Below, piece after piece: positions 32,962 to 42,710 of a stretch of 64,000 bases of DNA. How positions within the stretch are numbered: the first letter of the stretch is position 1; each line of letters starts with the position of its first letter. This DNA comes from Paenibacillus phocaeensis (lineage in GTDB: Bacteria; Bacillota; Bacilli; Paenibacillales; Paenibacillaceae). The translations under genes were made by a program, and so were the position numbers. The notes beneath the pieces were generated by a model, which saw only the letters and a program-made list of their open reading frames with translations, ran no database searches and was not told where the DNA came from. The stretch is taken from assembly GCF_900021165.1 (NCBI RefSeq), contig NZ_FCOQ01000036.1:1-64000 (forward strand), in the 5' to 3' direction.

Positions 32962-33966
32962 TTAGATAGGAAAAGAGAGTTGCTCGATCTCCGGTGTCAC
33001 TTCCAGCGCCGAAACCGGGCGGGCCGGCTGGGGAACGTTCCTCGGAATTGGGACAGCCTGGCTGCGATCGGCCTCCGCCTCCCAAGTCGGAGCGGAACCG
33101 GTGAGCCGGTATTTGGCCAGCAGTTCGCTTGCCAGGCGCTGGAACGCCTCGCGGTAGCCGTGATCGGCATAGGCGCCGCCGGCATACAGGGCCCGATATT
33201 TCGGGACCAGCCCGGGAGCATGCTCCTGCAGCGTGCGCAGAAACACCGTCTTCACGTCCGGGGACAGGCGCAGCAGCGAGATCATGGCAAACCGGGCGCC
33301 GCTATCCTTGGCGGCCTGCAACAGCGCGTCCAGGACTTCCTCCGAGTCGGTCAGGTAAGGCAACACCGGCGCGGCGAACATGCCGGCGCGAATTCCGTGA
33401 TCCGCCAGATAACTCACGGTTTCAAGCCGTTTGGACGGATGCGGCGAAGCCGGTTCCAGCTTGCGGATAAGCTCCGCATCCAGCGTATTGATGCTGACGT
33501 TCACGGTCACATCCCGCATTTCGCGCAGGATATCCAGATCGCGCATCACAAGCGGAGAACGCGTGGTCACGCTGGTGCTGATCCGGTATTTGGCCAACAG
33601 CTTGAGGCATTCCCGCGTCAACTGCTCTTTCGCTTCTGCCGGCTGGTACGGGTCCGTCGCCGTGCCGATCGCCACGCGGCCGACATGCCGGCTGACCGCC
33701 TCGATATCGAAAGCGTATTTCCTCGCCAAGGCAGAGAGCTGCTTCTCCAGCGCTTCGGCGGCATTTTCCTTAACGGAGATCCGATATTGAAACTCGTCTT
33801 CGGCGCTTTTCCCGAGAAACGTCTGAAACGCCCGCGCATAACAGAACCGGCATCCATGCCCGCAGCCCCGGTAAGGATTGATCGACCATTCAAACGGCAT
33901 CGTCTCTTCCTTCACCCGATTTAATGCCGCTTTGGTGCGGACTCGTTCGAAACGGGTTTCCGGCAC
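32962..33966 (-). CDS. SPL-family radical SAM protein
   Basis: 335-aa protein related to spore photoproduct lyase and the Rv2578c-type radical SAM proteins. The cluster motif is CGHGCRFCYAR (Cx3Cx2C), preceded by SINPYRGC. Later GTATDPYQPAEA, SVTTRSPLVMRDLDIL and VSINTLDAELIRKLEP are typical of the Elp3/SPL-like group. The GTG at 33966 has GAGGAGGG upstream; the longer frame to 34014 is unsupported. The reaction is unknown; a DNA-repair role is only suggested by kinship. Confidence 0.85.
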   Translation of the reverse strand: MPETRFERVRTKAALNRVKEETMPFEWSINPYRGCGHGCRFCYARAFQTFLGKSAEDEFQYRISVKENAAEALEKQLSALARKYAFDIEAVSRHVGRVAIGTATDPYQPAEAKEQLTRECLKLLAKYRISTSVTTRSPLVMRDLDILREMRDVTVNVSINTLDAELIRKLEPASPHPSKRLETVSYLADHGIRAGMFAAPVLPYLTDSEEVLDALLQAAKDSGARFAMISLLRLSPDVKTVFLRTLQEHAPGLVPKYRALYAGGAYADHGYREAFQRLASELLAKYRLTGSAPTWEAEADRSQAVPIPRNVPQPARPVSALEVTPEIEQLSFPI

Positions 33967-34060
33967 GCTCTTCCCTCCTCTGCAGGGCCATAACCCAAGA
34001 ACTGAATTTGGCACCTATTATACCAAACATACGTTCTTATTCAAAGAAGAAAATGCTGGT

Positions 34061-35383
34061 TTAAACTCCCTCTGAAGGTTGTCTCGAATCGGTTTGCACG
34101 ACCGAAGCCGCCGCTGCTCCCCGCCACACTATTCTCCCCAATCCGAGAACCGCGAGCCCGAGTGCCGCGATAATGCTTCCTAAATGAACGAACGTGACGC
34201 CGGGGCCGATCCGTTCCACCAGAAGTCCTCCAAGCAGCGGGGCGACGAGCATCACCATCCCCAATAAGGAGGTTTGGATGCCAAAGACGCGGCCGACCAT
34301 CTCCGGCGGTGTTTCTTTCTGCAGACAATAATTGAATGTGACAATCACCAATCCATTGCCAACGCCTAATCCGAACCCCAGCAACAGGATCGGTACTGCC
34401 GTAACCCCCGAGGGAAGCAAACCCAGGCCGCCAACCGCGCTGCCAATCAACCCGTATCCGACCCCGAATTTCCAGACGTATCCCGCCTTCTCCCCATTCC
34501 AGCGGCTTAATGCCGCAATAACCAGAACGGCTCCCACACCGGCCGCCGTAACCATCCAGCTAAGATAGGATTCCTGATGCGGAGCGATTTCCCGGAACAG
34601 ACTGGTGAATTGAAAATCAATCATCTGAATGGCCAGTGTCGCGATAAAACCTAACAGCAGCGTTGCCAGCAGCAGCCGGGTTCTCACCATAAAACGCAAA
34701 CCTTCGATCCACATGGTGCGCAAGGACGTTGGGACGGCGGCTTCCGGTGCGGCAGTGGAAGGATCGGTCGGACGGAGGCCCGAATTCCCGCCATCGACCT
34801 CCGCTTTTTGAACCGTGAGCAAGATCAGCAAAGAAACCGCGCGAAAGCAGGCATTCAGCAAGATGCACCATTCCGGGGACAACAGGGCCAGCGCAAAGCC
34901 GCCCAGCAGCGGACCGGCAATTTTGGAGCCCTGATTGACAAAGCCATTCAGCGAGGTGGCTTGAAACAGCTGGTCTTCCCTAACGATGCTGCGCGTCAAC
35001 GATTGCTGCGCGGGAATCGTGAAGGTGGATAGGGTGGCGCGCAGCGTCAATACCGGAAGCAGCCAGAACATATTCGGAACCAGCAGAATCAGCAAGGTCA
35101 ATGCTGCCGTCAGCAAATCGCAAATACGCATCAGCGTCAACCGGTTGATTCGGTCGGCGACTACGCCGGCAAGGGAACCGAGCAGAACGCCCGGCAAGGC
35201 ATTGGTCACGGGAATCAACGCCAGCATAAGTGGACCGGCTTCCCAACGGTAGCCCACCAAGACCTGGATGGCCAGCATATCAAACCAATCGCCGAATGAC
35301 GCCGCCGTATAAGCGGTGTATACGCGAGTGAAAATTTTGTTGCGAAGCAGGCCGCCTGGCCCGGCTAGTCCATTCCCCGTCAT
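34061..35383 (-). CDS. MFS transporter (drug-efflux type)
   Basis: 440-aa permease with about twelve membrane helices. The sequence RVYTAYTAASFGDWFDMLAIQVLVGY and the loop GVVADRINRLTLMRICDLLTA (MFS motif A: GxxADRxxR) place it with macrolide/multidrug MFS exporters. ATG at 35383 follows GGAGGAATT; the long N-terminal frame up to 35680 overlaps the next gene and is spurious. It lies 70 bases downstream of the winged-helix regulator gene, so the two may be an operon with the regulator controlling export. Confidence 0.9.
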   Translation of the reverse strand: MTGNGLAGPGGLLRNKIFTRVYTAYTAASFGDWFDMLAIQVLVGYRWEAGPLMLALIPVTNALPGVLLGSLAGVVADRINRLTLMRICDLLTAALTLLILLVPNMFWLLPVLTLRATLSTFTIPAQQSLTRSIVREDQLFQATSLNGFVNQGSKIAGPLLGGFALALLSPEWCILLNACFRAVSLLILLTVQKAEVDGGNSGLRPTDPSTAAPEAAVPTSLRTMWIEGLRFMVRTRLLLATLLLGFIATLAIQMIDFQFTSLFREIAPHQESYLSWMVTAAGVGAVLVIAALSRWNGEKAGYVWKFGVGYGLIGSAVGGLGLLPSGVTAVPILLLGFGLGVGNGLVIVTFNYCLQKETPPEMVGRVFGIQTSLLGMVMLVAPLLGGLLVERIGPGVTFVHLGSIIAALGLAVLGLGRIVWRGAAAASVVQTDSRQPSEGV

Positions 35384-35453
35384 TCTAATTCCTCCATACG
35401 AACCTAGTTTCGAAACGCTAAGCTCAATGTAACGGAGGAATGTCAGAGGATGA

Positions 35454-36623
35454 TCAGAGCGGTCTTTCAGAACGCTCCAATTCGCCGCGAATGACAGCCT
35501 CAAGGTCGCCCGCCAACCGGTCTGCGCCAACTCGGTCCAGCTCCGCTTGGAATAAGGCCTCATATTTCCGATGCAACGCCGATGGGGGCGGGAACATCGC
35601 AAAATAATGAACGATCCGGTACAGAGAGAGCAATCGGAGCGGCACGAAGCCAGACTGTTCCAACACCGACAGCCCCTCATCCAGTAGCTTTTCCGCGATC
35701 GCGCTGTCCTCTCGCCTCAGCATCCACAACCCTTTAACCACTTTATATCCGCCGATCTCCCTTAAAAAAGGCTTGTCGGTTAACATTCCGTCTTCGATGT
35801 CATGCGCCAGCTTCTCGAGCTTGCGCTCCGGCGAGCGGGCCACCAGATGGGCCAGCAACTCGGCGATGGCGGTTTGCGGGATGAAATTATCGTAATTCAG
35901 CTCGTCGATCACGCGATAACTGAAGCGCAGGCGATCCAACGACTTAGCCGGTTCGCCGGCAAGAGTATAGATATCCAGGATCGTCAGAATCTCCATCTCC
36001 TGGTGCTGAAAGGGCGACAGCAGTTCCTGGGCGAGCATGCGCTCGCATACCGGCAAGGCCTGCCCGGGGTTTACCGACAGGCAGAAGAACAGCATCAGGT
36101 AGTAGAGCCGATCCCGCAACGGCGCCTCGCTCTGATTCAACAGCCAATCCAGGTCGCCTTGCACGAAATGAATATATACCGCATAAAACGGGTCCAGTTT
36201 ATAGCCAAGCACGTCCTGCTGGCGCGCGAGGGCCAACATCGACCGGCCTTGGCCGTAGAGTTGATATTTACCGAAGATCGCGCGCATCGTTTCATGCAGC
36301 TCCGGATCCGCCAAGGTCGGGATGGCTCCTTCCGGATTATGGGGGGCCGGCAAAATCAGGCTGTAACCTAGTCCCCGAATCGTCCGGATTTCCAGCCCGG
36401 CGATAGAATTTAGCTTTTTGCGAAGCCGATAGATATGGTCGTCCACCGTGCGTTCGACCGGATATTCCAGCGGCCACACGCGGTCCAGCAATTGCTCGCG
36501 GCTAAAGGTCCTGCCGGCGTTGCGGTACAGGAATTGAAATAGAGCGAACTCCTTCGGCAACAGCTCCACCGTGAGGCCTTCTGCGGTCACTTCATACCGT
36601 TCGCCATTGATTTCCAGATGCAT
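35454..36623 (-). CDS. Winged-helix (OmpR-type) transcriptional regulator with long helical C-terminal domain
   Basis: 389 aa. The N-terminal ~90 residues are an OmpR/PhoB-type DNA-binding domain: LLPKEFALFQFLYRNAGRTFSREQLLDRVWPLEYPVERTVDDHIYRLRKKL...IRTIRGLGYSL. There is no receiver domain. The remaining ~290 residues are alpha-helical and TPR-like, without a known catalytic motif. An N-terminal wing with a helical tail is the layout of SARP-like regulators. GGGAAGGAAGG precedes the ATG. It is followed by the MFS exporter gene, its probable target. Confidence 0.82.
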   Translation of the reverse strand: MHLEINGERYEVTAEGLTVELLPKEFALFQFLYRNAGRTFSREQLLDRVWPLEYPVERTVDDHIYRLRKKLNSIAGLEIRTIRGLGYSLILPAPHNPEGAIPTLADPELHETMRAIFGKYQLYGQGRSMLALARQQDVLGYKLDPFYAVYIHFVQGDLDWLLNQSEAPLRDRLYYLMLFFCLSVNPGQALPVCERMLAQELLSPFQHQEMEILTILDIYTLAGEPAKSLDRLRFSYRVIDELNYDNFIPQTAIAELLAHLVARSPERKLEKLAHDIEDGMLTDKPFLREIGGYKVVKGLWMLRREDSAIAEKLLDEGLSVLEQSGFVPLRLLSLYRIVHYFAMFPPPSALHRKYEALFQAELDRVGADRLAGDLEAVIRGELERSERPL

Positions 36624-36775
36624 CGGTGTTCCTTCCTTCCCCGCGAATGATTTCTAATTATAACATCGATGCGCTTAAAAAAAAGGCTCCGAACAAGCGC
36701 GGCATCGCTGCCCGCGCCTATCCGAAGTCTCACTTGGAAAATGGGACGTCTTATCGACGTGAATTCTATTCTCCG

Positions 36776-39700
36776 TCAGGCCAATTCCGCTTCAATCCGC
36801 CGCACCGCACCGCTGCGGATCTCCTCGGCCAGGTCGCCGTCGAGGACGGAGCCGTCAACCACAAGGTTCGTGCCATCCTGCTTCTGCACCAGCAACCGGC
36901 GGATCGCCGCCGCACCGGGGCCGTAGGTATCCTTCTTCTGCGGATTCCGGTAGACGACTTCCGTCGTTCCCAGGAAACGGAACGACACCTCGCCCTGCTC
37001 ATCGAAGAGCCATCCCGGCAGGAGCGGTTGGAGCGCCAGCCGAAGCCGGCCTGCGTGCAGGCGGAATACCCGCTTCCCGGCCATCATCGTCATCCACATA
37101 CTGAGGAATTCGGCGGTTGATCCGCTGAGACGGGCGACATAACCGCGCCCATGGGTATCCGGGTCCGGATTGACGCTCGTAGCGATGAACGACGAATTCT
37201 CCAGCGTGCTGCGGCCATACACGGCCGGATCGAGGAACGGAATCAACGAGGTTCGAAGCTCGGCGAAGAACTCCTCGGTGAGGCCGCTTTTGAGCAGCGC
37301 CAGCAGGTATTTGTAGCTCATATGCAAGAATACCGATTCCCGTTCCAGCCACCCCGGCGTAAAGGCGCGGATTCGGCCGATCTCGTGGGTCTCCGCGTCC
37401 AGGCTGACCGAGGTTTTGTACATTTGAAGCCGAGCGTCGAACAGGTCGCTGTTGCGGATCTGCTCGTAGGTTCGTTTGGCTTCCTCCCGGTCCTCCACCG
37501 TCTTCAACCAACGCGCCGGGCCTTCCAGGAAATGCGGCAGCGGACGAACGGCAAACTTCTTCACGACCGCCTTCGGCAGCCCGTAACCGCTGATGACCGG
37601 CTTGCCTTGGGCGTCAGTCACCGGTTCAAATTCCACCGCTTCGAAGGCGAAATACGTCGGCGTCACACCGTTGCCCAGCCTGATCGCTTCCTGAATGCCC
37701 CGCTCGATTTGCTCCAGCATGCGTGTCGCCAGCTTGCCGACCGCACTAAGCTCCAGCGCGGTTTCCGTCCCGCTGATCCCGAACCGAATGGCTTCCCGGT
37801 ACCGCTCACGCGCGGCTGCCACCTGATCCCAGTAGGCGAACGGCTCCAGCTTCCCGGCTAACCGCGCTTCCAACAGCTCCCCTACTTCGCTGAGCAGGAC
37901 GGCGATTTCCTCCGGCACGGACACGGACACGGCCCGGCCTTCGGCAGCGGCTTCCGCACAAGCTTCCTCGACGAATCGCAGCAGCCGCTTCAACTCGAAC
38001 GTCTCGCTCATGCCCGAGCCAAACAACCCGGGCAATCCGTTCATCGCATCGTTCCAGCCCGGTTTGTTCGCTTCCATCTCCACGCCCATGCCAAACGGAT
38101 CCAGGGTGGCGAACTTGACCAGACCCAGCGAGAGCAGCTTGACGAATAAGGTCGTCCGGTAGATTTCTCCGCTGCCATGTCCCGTTTTCAGCCAGTGGGT
38201 GCTCTTCAGCGTCAGCCCTTGCTTCGCCATCTTCTCTTCGTCATGAATCAGCGCGCCGTATTGACGAACCTGTCCGCCGCTGATCACGTATTTCTCGCTG
38301 CGCGGCAGCACGCGGGCCGGACTGTCGAAGTACGTATACTCCCGCTCTCCATACAGCAACTGTTCCTTGCGATCCGGGAAAATATCCAGATAGCTGTCGA
38401 TCAAGTCCATATTGTACGTCCAGTGATCCGACCAGTACCCTTCCCCGAAAGAAGCTTCGATTTGCTGCTCGGCGAGCGACAGCACGCCGATCAACAGCTC
38501 GTTCTCCTCCACAAGAAGCTGAACGCCGCGGTGGATCACCAGCGAGATCAATTTCCCCGGGGTAAAAGAACCCAGACACTGTGCAGCGAGCTCCTCCCGA
38601 TGATCCGCCACCGCCTTCTGCAGGAAAGCGGACAACTCGCCGGCCCGCTCCGCTGGAACGCGGAAGGTCGTGCCCTCTACGCCGAGCGGATTGTAGCCGT
38701 CGGCTTGAATCAGGCTGAAGAACGTGCGGATATTAAACGTTCCAACCCGCGGGTTGAAATAGATGTCGCTGCGCCGGTTTTGGTTGGCATCCCGGAAGTT
38801 GCCGTTGCCCTGCGAATAAAACTCCGGGGCGATGGAGAAGAAATTGTAATCCCGCTCCAGATCCCCGTGCTTCCGGGAATAGAGATGGACGACGAACCCT
38901 TCCCGGCCGTTCTCGAAAATAAACGGATATCCGCCGCGCAGGAAATTGTCCAGATAACTTTGGCGGCAATAAGCGTCAAACAGCGGCAGCGCCGTTCTCG
39001 TGGCGATGTCTGCGGTCAGTTCCTCGGTCAGTTGACCGGCTTCCGCGTGCTTGCGGGCAATATAGGCCGGGCTGGCGATCTCGGCCGCTTTGCGGTTCAG
39101 CCGCTCCACGCTGTCGATATGCCCGATCAACGTGAAGATGCGGCGGCTTTCCCCCGGAGCCAGCTCGGTCGCCAGAGCCGAAAATCCGCAAGGAACCTTA
39201 TTGGTGCAATATTGAGGTTCAGCAGTCAGCGCCGACAGCAGATGCTCGGCGAAACGATCGGGATAAGCCAATGACGTGTTATCGCCAAAAATAACCGCAA
39301 AGTCGGCGATCGTCTTCAGCAGGTTGCCGTCTTCGCCGAAGGACAAATAGAAATGGCCGCTTTGCACCTCGCTGACTTCAGCTTCATCGTGAGTGCTGGA
39401 GCGAACCCGGTAGAACGGGATCCCCTGCTCCGCATTTTCGACTTCCATCCAGCTGCGCAGGAGGTTGCCGATTTCCTTATAGCCGGCGTTCTCCACCCCG
39501 TACGGAAGAATCTCCGGCATGCCGTCCAATATCTCCAACTGTATTGGAGCTCCGGAAATATTCGTGATCTCCACCTGGCGTACCAGGGCTGCGTAGTCGT
39601 CGTTGGGGACTTGAAAATAACTCACCTTCACCCGAAGCCCCTGCGCTTCGTTGGTTTCCTCGATCGTCAGCTCGTTGGCCAGAATGTTCATGCGGCGAGC

Positions 39701-40009
39701 GGCGGATGGATCGGGGAAGGCGCTTTGAAAGGGCTCATAAATCCCGGTTCTCCCCGCAGCTTTGATAAACGTCCGGAAGCCTTTCATCGCAACCGATTGG
39801 TACGTAATGCTGGCAGGGGAGAATTCCATGATCGGGCTGTTCTTGTCCCGAATCCCAAAGCTGCTAACCGCCTGCCCCCGGTTAACGTAAAACGTCCACA
39901 TCGGAATCCCCTTCAAACCGGCGAGACCGGGGAGGAAGCTCGAGAACGGCTTCGCCCGGTCAAATTGTTCAATGACGAACGCATTTTCCTCAAAAGCATA
40001 ATTAGGCAT
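36776..40009 (-). CDS. GH94/GH149/GH161-type beta-glucan phosphorylase
   Basis: Large cytoplasmic enzyme (1077 aa, no signal peptide) of the inverting beta-glucoside phosphorylase type. It has a beta-sandwich N-terminal part, a helical (alpha/alpha)6 core and the catalytic-region motif GEGYWSDHWTYNMDLIDSYLDIFPD; DNFLRGGYPFIFENG is another family block. The length fits GH149/GH161 oligo-beta-1,3-glucan phosphorylases better than ~800-aa cellobiose phosphorylases. GH161 was first defined in part from a Paenibacillus enzyme. GGAGGGATAGG precedes the ATG. It is the last gene after lacI and GH30, 33 bases downstream of the latter. Exact substrate is uncertain. Confidence 0.75.
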   Translation of the reverse strand: MPNYAFEENAFVIEQFDRAKPFSSFLPGLAGLKGIPMWTFYVNRGQAVSSFGIRDKNSPIMEFSPASITYQSVAMKGFRTFIKAAGRTGIYEPFQSAFPDPSAARRMNILANELTIEETNEAQGLRVKVSYFQVPNDDYAALVRQVEITNISGAPIQLEILDGMPEILPYGVENAGYKEIGNLLRSWMEVENAEQGIPFYRVRSSTHDEAEVSEVQSGHFYLSFGEDGNLLKTIADFAVIFGDNTSLAYPDRFAEHLLSALTAEPQYCTNKVPCGFSALATELAPGESRRIFTLIGHIDSVERLNRKAAEIASPAYIARKHAEAGQLTEELTADIATRTALPLFDAYCRQSYLDNFLRGGYPFIFENGREGFVVHLYSRKHGDLERDYNFFSIAPEFYSQGNGNFRDANQNRRSDIYFNPRVGTFNIRTFFSLIQADGYNPLGVEGTTFRVPAERAGELSAFLQKAVADHREELAAQCLGSFTPGKLISLVIHRGVQLLVEENELLIGVLSLAEQQIEASFGEGYWSDHWTYNMDLIDSYLDIFPDRKEQLLYGEREYTYFDSPARVLPRSEKYVISGGQVRQYGALIHDEEKMAKQGLTLKSTHWLKTGHGSGEIYRTTLFVKLLSLGLVKFATLDPFGMGVEMEANKPGWNDAMNGLPGLFGSGMSETFELKRLLRFVEEACAEAAAEGRAVSVSVPEEIAVLLSEVGELLEARLAGKLEPFAYWDQVAAARERYREAIRFGISGTETALELSAVGKLATRMLEQIERGIQEAIRLGNGVTPTYFAFEAVEFEPVTDAQGKPVISGYGLPKAVVKKFAVRPLPHFLEGPARWLKTVEDREEAKRTYEQIRNSDLFDARLQMYKTSVSLDAETHEIGRIRAFTPGWLERESVFLHMSYKYLLALLKSGLTEEFFAELRTSLIPFLDPAVYGRSTLENSSFIATSVNPDPDTHGRGYVARLSGSTAEFLSMWMTMMAGKRVFRLHAGRLRLALQPLLPGWLFDEQGEVSFRFLGTTEVVYRNPQKKDTYGPGAAAIRRLLVQKQDGTNLVVDGSVLDGDLAEEIRSGAVRRIEAELA

Positions 40010-40042
40010 AAGTCCTATCCCTCCGTTAAGTAAAAGTGATGA

Positions 40043-41386
40043 TCAGGCTTGGATGATATAGGTCGCGATCGAATGGGCCGGCAGCGTTTCGCTTGCGGCT
40101 TCACCGCCCAGTTCCAAAACAAACGGCTGCGCTTCGTCGCTTTCATTTTGCACAACCACTGCGAAGCTGCCGTTCGGATTGCGGAACGCCGCAGCCAGCA
40201 AGGATGGAATTTCAGTATCCAGTCCGATGCGAACAGCCCCAGGTTGGATGTATTTGCTAAAATGACCGATGTAGTAATAAGAGCTGTTGTAATGAAGCGT
40301 ATCGGTAGTTGTATCCGCGATGATCGGAGCGTCGCACAGGTTGCCCACATGGTTCGGGCCGCCCGTTTCGTCCAGCACCAGATTCCAATCCAGGAAGCCT
40401 TCGTTCCAATTGTTCAAGTCGCCGAGGATATTGCGTCCGTAACGCTCGCCGGTAAACCATTCGCCCAGCTTCACGCCGCCCTCCTGGCAGCCTTCCGTAA
40501 ACAGGAGATGCTTGTCGGGGAACAGCTCATGGACTTTGCCGACGTTCTCGAACGCTTCGCTGACGTACCAGTGGAAGCCGGTGCCCCAAACGTATTTGGC
40601 CGCTTCAGGATCGCTCAGCACGGCGGAAGCCCGTTCGATCATAATGTCCCGATTATGGTCCCAGATCAGGAGCTCCACGTCCGCCAGCCCTTCCCGGTGC
40701 ATCACCGGCCCCAGATAATCACGTACGAAATCGCGTTCCTCCTCACCGCTGTAAATGCAGGAATCCCAAGTTTGAACCGCCGCCGGCTCGTTTTGCACCG
40801 TGATGCCCCAGATCGGAATTCCCGCTTCGCGGTAAGCTTTAATAAATTTCGTGTAGTAGCGCGCCCAGACCTCGCGGTATTCCGGCTTCAGTTGGCCGCC
40901 GTGGTTCATATCCCCGTTCGTCTTCATCCAGGCCGGAGGGCTCCAAGGAGAGGCCAGCATAGTGATGTCCTTCCCGGCAACTTTGGCCGCATCGTGAACG
41001 AGCGGGATCACCCACTTGTGATCGCGAGAAATATCGAACGTATTCAATTCAACGTCGCCGTCCTCGATATACGTGTAGTTCTCCAGCGCGAAGTCGCAGC
41101 TGTGGATGTGCACGCGGCCTAACGTATAGCCCAGCCCTTCTTGCGGGTCGAAGTACCGGCGAATCACTTCATCCCGCTTCTGCGGGCTGATCCGGGACAA
41201 CGTATAGGCAGCGGCTTCCGTAAAGGCGCCGCCGAACCCCATCACGGTCTGGTAGATTTGTTCCGGCACCAGTGTCAATCTCCGCCCCGCGCCGGCGCCA
41301 CCGCCGGATTGCACTGCCACTTCCCCTTGCGGCTGCAGGCGGTCTGCAGAATCACGCGAAGTAAGCACCTTTAACCATTTTGCCAT
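40043..41386 (-). CDS. GH30 family glycoside hydrolase (beta-1,6-glucanase / glucosylceramidase type)
   Basis: 447-aa (beta/alpha)8 enzyme. The N terminus has QTVMGFGGAFTEAAAYTLS, the acid/base Glu is in GITVQNEPAAVQTWDS, and the nucleophile Glu is in LLFTEGCQEGG. SPWSPPAWMKTNGDMNHGG is a hallmark of GH30. It has no signal peptide, so it acts inside the cell, probably on imported beta-linked gluco-oligosaccharides. ATG at 41386 follows AAGGAGAGG; the open frame to 41440 is not supported. It is paired with the phosphorylase gene and lies behind a LacI-type operator. Confidence 0.88.
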   Translation of the reverse strand: MAKWLKVLTSRDSADRLQPQGEVAVQSGGGAGAGRRLTLVPEQIYQTVMGFGGAFTEAAAYTLSRISPQKRDEVIRRYFDPQEGLGYTLGRVHIHSCDFALENYTYIEDGDVELNTFDISRDHKWVIPLVHDAAKVAGKDITMLASPWSPPAWMKTNGDMNHGGQLKPEYREVWARYYTKFIKAYREAGIPIWGITVQNEPAAVQTWDSCIYSGEEERDFVRDYLGPVMHREGLADVELLIWDHNRDIMIERASAVLSDPEAAKYVWGTGFHWYVSEAFENVGKVHELFPDKHLLFTEGCQEGGVKLGEWFTGERYGRNILGDLNNWNEGFLDWNLVLDETGGPNHVGNLCDAPIIADTTTDTLHYNSSYYYIGHFSKYIQPGAVRIGLDTEIPSLLAAAFRNPNGSFAVVVQNESDEAQPFVLELGGEAASETLPAHSIATYIIQA

Positions 41387-41420
41387 CGTAAATCCTCTCC
41401 TTGGTTTCATTTTGACTTCC

Positions 41421-41434
41421 TGGAATCGATTACA
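41421..41434. promoter_or_regulatory. LacI-family operator upstream of GH30
   Basis: TGGAATCGATTACA is a 14-bp palindrome with one mismatched pair and the central CG typical of LacI-family operators. It lies 35 bases upstream of the GH30 start and downstream of the lacI-type gene, so the local regulator is the obvious binder. CcpA is an alternative. Confidence 0.55.
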
Positions 41435-41524
41435 TTTCATGCAGGCTTAGCGCCGCCGGCAGCGGACGCCGGGACTTCAAATTCATAAGAACGACGGGCA
41501 TCGAAACCGGTTTCGGTCTCTTGC

Positions 41525-41552
41525 AAAAAAATAGAGGCCTTCGCGGCCTACA
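41525..41552 (-). terminator. Terminator of the LacI-family gene
   Basis: AGGCC-TTCG-GGCCT hairpin at 41535-41549, with TTTTTT on the minus strand; it overlaps the stop codon of the regulator gene. It would separate regulator and enzyme transcripts. Confidence 0.75.
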
Positions 41553-42552
41553 GCGATCGGCAAGAATCGCGAATGACCAGCTCCACCGGGATTACGCCCT
41601 GTTGCACGTCTTCCCCGCCTTCTATCGAATAGATTAACATGTCGGCTGCCCGGCTGCCAAGTACATATGTGTTTTGGCGTACTGTCGTTAAGGCGGGCGT
41701 TAGAAATTTCGCCATTTCTATATCATCGAACCCGATCAGCGAGATGTCTTCGGGGACGCGCAGCCCGTGGCGCTTCATCGCCATCATAGCTCCAACCGCC
41801 AGGTTGTCGCCGGCTGCGAATACGGCCGTAGGCAGCTCGTCCGCTCTCATCAACGCTTCCATCGCTTTGCTCCCGCTCTCCACGGTATAATCGTAGCTGC
41901 CCTGCACGACATGCTGCGGGTTGATCGGGAGTCCCAGCTCTTGCATCGCTTGCTTATACCCGCTCAAACGCTGCTCGCCCGCAAAGGTTGGGCCGCCGCC
42001 AATGTGCGCAATTTTCCGGTGGCCGAGGGAATGCAAATAAGCCACCGCTTGCCGGACGCCTTCCGCATTGTCCGAATAGATGGTGCTCTTCAGACGGGAT
42101 TCCTGGTCCAGCAGGACACAAGGGATGTCGGAATTCAGCAACTCCTGGTAATAAGGATCGGATGCATCCGGCAGGACCACCACAACGCCGTCGATGCCGC
42201 GGATTTTGCAATGTTCCAGATAACTGCTTCGCTTGCCTCCGATATCCTTGGACAGAAACATCAAGTCATACCCCTTGGAAGTGGCAACCTGCTTGAAGCC
42301 CTCGATAACGCCGCCGAAGTAGGGATGGAGAATCCCTGCGCCGGAGGCTTCGATGTACAGCACGCCGATCGTCCACGAGCGTTTCGTTGTCAATGAGCGC
42401 GCATGAGCGTTAGGCACATAGCCGAGTTGGTCGGCTGCGTCCAGGATTTTACGGCGTGTTTTCTCACTGACGTCGGAGTATCCGTTAAATACCTTCGATA
42501 CCGTCGTTGGCGAAAAGCCGGTGATTTGCGCAATATCATAGATCGTGATCAA
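41548..42552 (-). CDS. LacI-family transcriptional regulator
   Basis: 334 aa. The HTH is ITIYDIAQITGFSPTTVSKVFNGYSDVSEKTRRKIL with the LacI hinge LGYVPNAHARSLTTKRS. The C-terminal periplasmic-binding-like domain ends with GFDDIEMAKFLTPALTTVRQ and VELVIRDSC. A TTG at 42552 behind AGAGGAGAT gives the classical N terminus; the further open frame to 42579 has no site. It is upstream of the GH30 and phosphorylase genes and probably represses them until a beta-glucoside is present. Confidence 0.92.
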   Translation of the reverse strand: MITIYDIAQITGFSPTTVSKVFNGYSDVSEKTRRKILDAADQLGYVPNAHARSLTTKRSWTIGVLYIEASGAGILHPYFGGVIEGFKQVATSKGYDLMFLSKDIGGKRSSYLEHCKIRGIDGVVVVLPDASDPYYQELLNSDIPCVLLDQESRLKSTIYSDNAEGVRQAVAYLHSLGHRKIAHIGGGPTFAGEQRLSGYKQAMQELGLPINPQHVVQGSYDYTVESGSKAMEALMRADELPTAVFAAGDNLAVGAMMAMKRHGLRVPEDISLIGFDDIEMAKFLTPALTTVRQNTYVLGSRAADMLIYSIEGGEDVQQGVIPVELVIRDSCRSL

Positions 42553-42710
42553 GCTCTCATCTCCTCTGCCCGGGTCCAAACCAGCTCGTACCGGGATTCA
42601 CAGGCCATTGTAGCCGCAGGTGTGCCGGAAGTCAACCCGGATTTCCCTGACTCATTTGGGGTAAACTTTTGAAGAATCATGATGATGAAGTGGAAAGGAG
42701 CCGTCGAACC

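Noticed and set aside
34061..35680. Longer MFS protein starting at 35680
   Set aside because: The extra 99 residues are Cys/Ser/Arg-rich nonsense overlapping the regulator gene; the ATG at 35383 has a strong ribosome site.
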